NCBI RefSeq assembly: GCF_002925845.1
Contig: NZ_PDNI01000079.1
Location: 1-39,928, forward strand
Reading direction: 5' to 3'
DNA: 39,928 nt
From: Roseovarius nitratireducens
Lineage (GTDB): Bacteria > Pseudomonadota > Alphaproteobacteria > Rhodobacterales > Rhodobacteraceae
In this document: piece by piece, positions 32,436 through 39,928 of the stretch
Layout: each line of letters begins with the position of its first letter
Position numbering within the stretch: the stretch's first letter is position 1
Translations under genes and position numbers: made by a program
Notes under the pieces: generated by a model
Seen by the model: only the letters and a program-made list of their open reading frames with translations
Database searches by the model: none
What the model was told of the DNA's origin: nothing

Positions 32436-34859
32436 ATGAAGACCCATGCACAGGCCGTCGTGATCGGTGGCGGCGTTATCGGATGCTCGATCCTTTACCA
32501 CCTTGCCAAGCTGGGGTGGCACGATGTCGTCCTGCTGGAGCGCGACGAGTTGACGAGCGGCTCCACCTGGCACGCCGCGGCCAATATTCACGGGCTGCAT
32601 GACAGCGCCAATATCAGCCGTTTGCAGCATTACACGATGACCCTTTACAAGGAGCTGGAGGCCGAGACGGGGCAGAGCTGCGGGGTGTTTCAGCCCGGAT
32701 CGCTCTACCTCGCGCAGACCGAGAACCGGGTGCATCAATTGCGCCTGCAGGCGGCGAAGGCCAAGCTATATGGCATGAATTTCCACGAGATTTCCCGCGA
32801 CGAGGCCGAAAAGCTGCACCCGCTGGTGAATTTCGATGGCATCCGCTGCATCATGTACGAGCCCGATGGCGGCAATGTCGATCCGTCGGGCGTGACCAAT
32901 GCCTACGCGGTGGGGGCGCGGCAGCGGGGGGCGGAGATCCATCGCTTTACCCCGGTGATGGCGACGCTGCCGCAGGCGGACGGGACATGGATCGTCGAGA
33001 CGCCCAAGGGCAATATCCGCACGCCCTGGGTGATCAACGCGGCGGGGTTGTGGGGCCGGGAGGTGGCCAGGCTGGCGGGGATCGGACTGCCGCTGCAACC
33101 TACCGAGCACCAGTATTTCGTGACCGAAACCATTGCCGAGATCGCCGGGATGGACCGGCGGCTGCCCTCGGTCGCGGACCGGGATGGCGAGTATTACCTG
33201 CGGCAGGAGGGCAAGGGCCTGCTGATCGGCGCCTACGAGCGCGACATGCGGTTCTGGGCCGAGGATGGCACGCCGCTCGATTTCGCGCACGACCTGTTTC
33301 CCGACGATCTGGAGCGGATCGAGGACAACATGATGCGCGCCATTACCCGCGTGCCGGTGGTGGGCGAGGCGGGGATCAAGCGGGTGATCAACGGGCCAAT
33401 GATCTGGTCGCCCGATGCCAACGTGATCCTTGGGCCGGTGCCGGAGCTGAAAGGGTATTTCTGCTGTAACGGGATCATCCCCGGCTTTAGCCAATCGGCG
33501 GGGATGGGCTGGATGGTGGCCGAGTGGTTGGTCAATGGCGAGATGAAATACGACATGTTCGCCTGGGATGTGGCGCGGTTCGGCCTGTGGGCCAATGATC
33601 GCGATTTCGTCAAGGCGAAGGTCAAGGACCAATACGCGCACCGCTTCGCCATCCATTATCCGAACGAGGAGCGCGCGGCGGGACGCCCGCTGCGGGTGCG
33701 GCCCGCCTACGAGATGCAGCGCGAGATGGGCGCGGTGTTTGGCCTCAACTATGGCTGGGAGCATCCGCTGTGGTTCGCGGATGCGCCGGGCACGCAGGAC
33801 ACCAACGGCTTTACCCGGCAGAACTGGTGGGCGCCGGTGGGCGAGGAGGCGCGGATGCTGCGCGAGCGCGCCGGGATCATCGACATCTCGAATTTCGCCA
33901 AGTACCGCGTCAGGGGACCGGGGGCGGAGGCGTGGCTCAACGCCGTGTTTGCCAACCGGATGCCACGCGCGGTGGGCCGGTCGTGCCTGACGCCGCTGAT
34001 TGGTGTGCGCGGCGGGATCGCGGGCGACGCGACGGTGACGCGGCTGGGCGAAGATGAGTTCTGGGTGATTTCTTCGGGCATGGCGGAGCGTTATCACAAG
34101 CGGTTCTTGGACGCTGTGCCGTTGCCGGAGGGGACCACGTTCGACAGCCTGACCGAGGCGGTCTGTGGCTTCAACGTGGCGGGGCCCAAGTCGCGCGAGC
34201 TGTTGCAGCGGCTGACCAATGTGTCGCTTGAAACCTCGGATTTCCCGTTCATGGCGAGCCGACGGGTCGAGATCGCGGGCGTGGAATGCGTGGCGATCCG
34301 CGTGAGCTTTACCGGCGATCTGGGCTGGGAATTGCATTGCGCGACTCAAGATCAGGCGCGGCTTTACGCGGCGCTTATCGAGGCGGGGCGGCCCATGCGC
34401 GCGGGGCCGGTGGGCAGCCGCGCGCTGATGAGCCTGCGGCTGGAAAAGGGCTATGGCTCGTGGTCGCGCGAATACAGCCCCGAATACTGGCCGCAGGAGG
34501 CGGGGCTGGCCGACCTGTGCAAGATGGACAAGGATTTCCTCAACAAAGCGGCGTTGGAGCAGGTGATCGGCGCGGCCCCGCGCGAGCGGCTGGTGATGCT
34601 GGCGCTGGACGAGGCGGACGTGACCGCGTCGAACGCCGATGCCACGGGTGGCGAGCCGATTTTCAAGGAGGGCGCCGGCGTGGGGCGCGTGACCTCGGGG
34701 GCCTATGGCTATTCGGTGGGGATGAGCCTGGCGCTGGGCTACGTGTCTGGTGCCGAGCCGGGCGACGCGGTCGAGGTGATGGTGCTGGGACAGCCGCACC
34801 GCGCGCGCATCCTGCACGAGGCACCGTTCGATCCGAAGGGGGCGCGGCTGCGGGCGTGA
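32436..34859 (+). CDS. FAD-dependent dimethylglycine/sarcosine dehydrogenase-like protein (paralogue 2)
   Basis: This 807-residue protein has the same layout as its divergent neighbour: FAD fold (AVVIGGGVIGCSILYHLAKL), SGSTWHAAANIHG with the likely flavin-binding histidine, and a GcvT half from about residue 440 (WWAPVGEEARMLRERAGI, VSFTGDLGWELHCA, GSRALMSLRLEKGYGSW). It differs clearly in sequence, so the pair is an old duplication or was assembled from two sources. Probable role: oxidative demethylation of an N-methyl compound with transfer to tetrahydrofolate. Its 3' end is followed by a short remnant (copy E) of the dispersed element. Confidence 0.9.
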   Translation: MKTHAQAVVIGGGVIGCSILYHLAKLGWHDVVLLERDELTSGSTWHAAANIHGLHDSANISRLQHYTMTLYKELEAETGQSCGVFQPGSLYLAQTENRVHQLRLQAAKAKLYGMNFHEISRDEAEKLHPLVNFDGIRCIMYEPDGGNVDPSGVTNAYAVGARQRGAEIHRFTPVMATLPQADGTWIVETPKGNIRTPWVINAAGLWGREVARLAGIGLPLQPTEHQYFVTETIAEIAGMDRRLPSVADRDGEYYLRQEGKGLLIGAYERDMRFWAEDGTPLDFAHDLFPDDLERIEDNMMRAITRVPVVGEAGIKRVINGPMIWSPDANVILGPVPELKGYFCCNGIIPGFSQSAGMGWMVAEWLVNGEMKYDMFAWDVARFGLWANDRDFVKAKVKDQYAHRFAIHYPNEERAAGRPLRVRPAYEMQREMGAVFGLNYGWEHPLWFADAPGTQDTNGFTRQNWWAPVGEEARMLRERAGIIDISNFAKYRVRGPGAEAWLNAVFANRMPRAVGRSCLTPLIGVRGGIAGDATVTRLGEDEFWVISSGMAERYHKRFLDAVPLPEGTTFDSLTEAVCGFNVAGPKSRELLQRLTNVSLETSDFPFMASRRVEIAGVECVAIRVSFTGDLGWELHCATQDQARLYAALIEAGRPMRAGPVGSRALMSLRLEKGYGSWSREYSPEYWPQEAGLADLCKMDKDFLNKAALEQVIGAAPRERLVMLALDEADVTASNADATGGEPIFKEGAGVGRVTSGAYGYSVGMSLALGYVSGAEPGDAVEVMVLGQPHRARILHEAPFDPKGARLRA

Positions 34860-34888
34860 GACGGCCGTAACCGGATCGAGGGGGCGGC

Positions 34889-34907
34889 TGGCCCGGAGCG
34901 GACGGTC
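34889..34907 (+). repeat. Bare end of the dispersed element (copy E)
   Basis: TGGCCCGGAGCGGACGGTC, read on the plus strand, is the complement of the outer end of copy A with one change in 19. It lies 30 bases after the stop at 34859 and has the same orientation to that gene as the other copies have to theirs. No arms follow. The rest of the gap to uvrA holds the SOS box. Confidence 0.45.
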
Positions 34908-34985
34908 CGACCAAGGGTAAAGGAGGCGCGCAAGGGGGCAGGCGCCGGGTGGCAGCGCCTGGCCTGACCGCGACCGTTTCGCAAC

Positions 34986-35000
34986 GTTCACCTTATGTTC
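34986..35000 (+). promoter_or_regulatory. LexA (SOS) box of uvrA
   Basis: GTTC (34986-34989), seven bases, GTTC (34997-35000) is an exact match to the direct-repeat LexA site of alphaproteobacteria. It lies 67 bases before the uvrA start. Induction of uvrA after DNA damage is the expected result. Confidence 0.85.
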
Positions 35001-35067
35001 ACAATTTCGGCTTGGACGACTCGCCGCTCTCCTCTATGTCATGGTCGGTGACAATGGGGGCTGCGGC

Positions 35068-37926
<2,859 letters not shown>

Positions 37927-37961
37927 CGGTGGGGCGCCTGGCTTGCGTCAGCCACCCTGTC

Positions 37962-37985
37962 GCCCGATCCGCACGCGGGTCGGGC
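37962..37985 (+). terminator. Hairpin terminator after uvrA
   Basis: GCCCGATCCG (37962-37971) and CGGGTCGGGC (37976-37985) form a 10-base stem with one G-T pair and a CACG loop, 35 bases after the uvrA stop. No long T-run follows. Confidence 0.5.
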
Positions 37986-38148
37986 ACAGCAAAAGGGGGC
38001 TTATCCCGGCATAGCGGCAGTCGCCACGAATGGATCGAAATGCAAAACAAATACAAATAAATCAATAACGTAAGTGAGGGGGTGTGCACTATGTGTGCAA
38101 CGTGAAATCGACTTTCTGCGCGCTCCGCCCTGCGCTTGGCGGTTGCGA
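37986..38148. other. AT-rich boundary segment
   Basis: The stretch 38036-38075 is strikingly AT-rich compared with the rest of the window, and GTGTGCA occurs twice at 38083-38099. This is where the core genome (uvrA) gives way to the accessory cassette. No gene, attachment site or integrase could be identified. Confidence 0.4.
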
Positions 38149-38301
38149 TCATTCAGTCCATTTGACGTTCGCTTGAACCCGTGAATTCACATTCATACCA
38201 GATCCTTTCCTTGGGTAGCGCGCCATTCCGCAGACCGGGTCTTTTGCCGCCTCGGCTCCTGCTGGGATGTCGGGCGCGGCGTGATGCCGATCGTTATCCA
38301 T
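38149..38301 (-). pseudogene. Truncated N-terminus of a YHS-domain copper P-type ATPase
   Basis: This 50-codon frame reads MDNDRHHAAPDIPAG and then AAKDPVCGM at residues 18-26. DPVCGM is the signature that opens the YHS domain of copper-transporting P-type ATPases and related proteins, and the His-rich start is typical of these. After residue 26 the resemblance ends and a stop follows at residue 51. None of the ATPase body is present between here and uvrA. I infer a deletion or an island boundary that removed the rest. It lies downstream of the rhodanese gene on the same strand. Confidence 0.6.
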
Positions 38302-38413
38302 GGTCTGCCAGCCTTTCTGGTTCTGCCGTAGTTTTACGCCTCCAGTGATCGGCCCTGCCGGAACCTTCGCGCCGACAGGTCGGCGGCAATCCCCAAAGGA
38401 CCGCAGGGCACGG
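38302..38413. other. Short spacer between rhodanese gene and YHS remnant
   Basis: Nothing coding is seen here. GCCGAC and GTCGGC form a small hairpin at about 38370-38384. Confidence 0.35.
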
Positions 38414-38917
38414 TCACGTGGCCGAAGCCTGTGTCGTCAGGCCCAGCACAAGCCAGTCCTGCATGCCGCCGCGGTAGTAGTAGATTTTTTCCGGCGGAAA
38501 GCCGTTGTCGACCATTGCGTGCATCGCGATCGAACTCTGAGGGCAGGCCGGGCCATTGCAAAACGCCACGACTTTCTTGGCGGCGTCGCAATTCCAACCT
38601 GACGATGATCGTACACATCCCAGCACGTCCAGACGGTCGGCAACTTCTCCAAATGGAATTGACATGCTTCCCGGAATCGTTCCCTTCAGCCGCCAATCGG
38701 AATTCCGCATGTCTACCACGACATGGTCGTCATCTTCCAGGCAGTCCAGGACCTCAAGTTCCCCGACAGGTGTAACGCCGTCTATCGGAACCATCGGTTG
38801 CAGATACCCGGTAATGAGTTGCATGTCGTTTCGGTGGCGTTCGATTCCAACCGGTCCGCCAGTCAGTTCGACCACCCGTTTCGTCTCGTCCGCCGTGATT
38901 TCGAGCAGTTCAACCAT
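38414..38917 (-). CDS. Rhodanese-like sulfurtransferase
   Basis: This 167-residue protein has a C-terminal rhodanese domain (about 55-160). HVVVDMRNSDWRLKGTIPGSMSIPF is the cdc25/rhodanese strand pattern (VDMR and GxIPGSxxIP). The active-site loop reads FCNGPACPQS, with the first cysteine as the likely sulfur carrier and a second cysteine five residues on. The N-terminal 50 residues are of unknown fold. GGAG lies seven bases before the ATG at 38917. It probably transfers sulfane sulfur or serves redox and metal homeostasis with the DUF302 protein upstream. Confidence 0.85.
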   Translation of the reverse strand: MVELLEITADETKRVVELTGGPVGIERHRNDMQLITGYLQPMVPIDGVTPVGELEVLDCLEDDDHVVVDMRNSDWRLKGTIPGSMSIPFGEVADRLDVLGCVRSSSGWNCDAAKKVVAFCNGPACPQSSIAMHAMVDNGFPPEKIYYYRGGMQDWLVLGLTTQASAT

Positions 38918-38945
38918 AATCGATCTCCGGTTCGGTTCTGTTTCA

Positions 38946-39095
38946 TCAAGGGACTCGCGCCATTAGCACCTTGAGAGTCTCGCGCTGCATCTGGCTCCGG
39001 GTGTCGGCCAGGACCGACAGTTCAAACCACCCGACCCGGAATGCGGCGAACCCCAAGACTGCAATCGCGGCAAGGATGGCAGCGTGCAGGCTCAG
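38946..39095 (-). CDS. Putative tiny membrane protein between DUF302 and rhodanese genes
   Basis: This 49-codon frame fills the gap between the DUF302 stop and the rhodanese start. It has one clear hydrophobic helix (AAILAAIAVLGFAAFRVGWF, residues 5-24) followed by a charged amphipathic stretch (ADTRSQMQRETLKVLM). No ATG, GTG or TTG is available at its beginning. CTG at 39095, two bases after the DUF302 stop with AAGG upstream, would have to be the start. The well-formed protein pattern supports it, but the rare start lowers confidence. Confidence 0.4.
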   Translation of the reverse strand: MSLHAAILAAIAVLGFAAFRVGWFELSVLADTRSQMQRETLKVLMARVP

Positions 39096-39096
39096 C

Positions 39097-39483
39097 TCAG
39101 ATCGCCTTGACGGCCTTGGTCAAAAGGTCGCGGACCTGGCCTGCGACAGCGGTCAATTCGCCGTTATTGATCGCCTGCATCGAGGCCACCGGGTCGATTG
39201 CGCTGACCTCGACCCCGCCGTCCACCTCTCGCAGGATCACGTTGCAGGGTAGCATCGCACCGACGCGCGGCTCCATCCCGATGGCTTCGTAGGCCATCTT
39301 CGGGTTGCAGGCGCCGAGGATCCGGTAGGCCGGCATCTCGACGTCGAGCTTCTTTTTCATCGTCGCTTGCACGTCGATCTCGGTCAGAACGCCAAATCCG
39401 TTGTCGGCCAGCGCGGCGTGCGTGCGGTCGGCGACGTCTTTGAAGGACATCCCATCGAAGGTACGGTTGATCGTATAGGTCAT
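39097..39483 (-). CDS. DUF302 domain protein
   Basis: This 128-residue protein matches DUF302 (MSFKDVADRTHAALADNGFGVLTEIDVQATM, then YRILGACNPKMAYEAI and GAMLPCNVILRE). Members are small soluble proteins often found with copper, sulfur or redox genes and are of unknown function. Two cysteines (in GACNP and LPCNV) are conserved in the family. AAGGA lies seven bases before the ATG at 39483. It is the first gene of a minus-strand set with the tiny membrane protein and the rhodanese. Confidence 0.88.
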   Translation of the reverse strand: MTYTINRTFDGMSFKDVADRTHAALADNGFGVLTEIDVQATMKKKLDVEMPAYRILGACNPKMAYEAIGMEPRVGAMLPCNVILREVDGGVEVSAIDPVASMQAINNGELTAVAGQVRDLLTKAVKAI

Positions 39484-39713
39484 TGCAGCATCCTTTCAGT
39501 CGGAATCATCGAGCGCGTGGCGGGGCCGATGTCGAGGAGAGTGTTTGGGTGGGCCACATCCGGCACAAGGTCCGCACTCTGAAGCGGTTTCCCTTTTTGC
39601 CATGGTATCCCTGATTGCAGCGCACAGGGTGATCCAGATCAGTGTGCGTTGCAGTCTTTTCCGATTTGATGTGGTCAGAGCGGCCTTTGCCGCCACATTC
39701 AAGGAGATGTCGG
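39484..39713. promoter_or_regulatory. Divergent promoter region with an Fnr/Crp-like site
   Basis: TGATCCAGATCA (39630-39641) fits the TGAT-N4-ATCA core of the Fnr family. It lies 72 bases before the plus-strand start at 39714 and about 145 bases before the DUF302 start. Nothing coding is seen in this gap. Confidence 0.5.
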
Positions 39714-39928
39714 ATGACACACGGGATTGCAGCACGGTCGGCGACCCTGGCCACCGCAGCGACCGTGACGGCCACCACGGCCATGGCACAAGTCGGTGAA
39801 ATGCCCAACCGGGATGCCCCCTTCTATGACGGGCATGGTATGATGTGGGGCGGTGATCAGTGGGGAGGATTGGGAATGGTGATTGGTCCGATCCTGATGA
39901 TCCTGATCTTGGTCGCGATCGTCGTTGG
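39714..39928 (+). CDS. Exported membrane protein, probably SHOCT-domain type (partial)
   Basis: The frame is open to the end of the window (71 codons seen). An N-terminal signal peptide (about 1-26, TATTAMAQ) is followed by a His/Met/Trp/Gly-rich linker (FYDGHGMMWGGDQWGGLGM) and the start of a membrane helix (IGPILMILILVAIVV). Proteins with this build in roseobacters often end in a SHOCT domain and occur with copper genes. That part lies outside the window. AAGGAG at 39701-39706 is seven bases before the ATG at 39714, which fixes the start. Confidence 0.75.
   Translation, partial: MTHGIAARSATLATAATVTATTAMAQVGEMPNRDAPFYDGHGMMWGGDQWGGLGMVIGPILMILILVAIVV

Noticed and set aside
32766-34991. A 741-codon open frame on the minus strand opposite dehydrogenase paralogue 2
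   Set aside because: It is a mirror of a well-supported gene and has a low-complexity Arg/His/Pro composition.
37986-38413. A tRNA gene or phage attachment site beside uvrA
   Set aside because: No cloverleaf or tRNA 3' end was found, and there is no integrase or matching direct repeat in the window.
38334-38696. A 120-codon minus-strand frame overlapping the rhodanese gene
   Set aside because: It is out of frame with the rhodanese domain and has no domain of its own.

Overview
The window reads as chromosomal DNA of an alphaproteobacterium of the order Rhodobacterales, most likely the Roseobacter group of the Rhodobacteraceae. The support is high GC content, gene content (fabA/irr/fabB/fabI cluster, DUF2842, an HpsN-like dehydrogenase, paired dimethylglycine dehydrogenase-like genes, a DmdA-like protein), a SAM/SAH-type riboswitch in front of metK, and a GTTC-N7-GTTC SOS box in front of uvrA. 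No rRNA, tRNA, CRISPR array, transposase or phage gene was found.

Layout. 100-3422 (minus): a tightly coupled four-gene catabolic operon (type II haloacid dehalogenase, alpha/beta hydrolase, PLP dehydratase, enol-lactonase-like hydrolase). 3604-4032: an FKBP peptidyl-prolyl isomerase. 4628-8527: unsaturated fatty acid synthesis (fabA, fabB, fabI) around the iron regulator irr and an unrecognised cysteine-cluster membrane protein. 8589-12590: a small membrane protein, a DmdA-like GcvT-family protein, a glycosyltransferase-like protein and miaB. 12759-13647: an OmpA-type protein and a lipoprotein that share a cysteine-bracketed module. 13777-17711: the phoH-ybeY-corC-lnt operon. 17753-19726: riboswitch, metK and trmB. 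19795-25084: a sulfotransferase, an MttB-like methyltransferase, and a LacI regulator divergent from an HpsN-like dehydrogenase. 25316-29660: pyrG, secG, a DUF6524-like gene, purA and DUF2842. 29725-34859: two divergent FAD/GcvT dehydrogenases. 35068-37926: uvrA. 38149-39928: a less GC-rich accessory cassette (truncated YHS/copper-ATPase start, rhodanese, tiny membrane protein, DUF302, and the start of a SHOCT-like protein).

The genes fall into housekeeping blocks (lipid, nucleotide, RNA, envelope, repair) separated by methylated-compound and sulfonate catabolism. The MttB-like protein, both dimethylglycine dehydrogenase-like proteins and the DmdA-like protein all point to demethylation and one-carbon transfer from osmolytes.

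The most interesting signal is non-coding. A roughly 230-base inverted-repeat element occurs twice in full, twice in part, and once as a bare end. Its stems differ between copies yet still pair, it always sits just 3' of a gene, and it always faces that gene the same way. Other points worth a second look are the shared OmpA/lipoprotein module, repeated operator-like sites near the demethylation genes, and the truncated copper-ATPase start next to uvrA.
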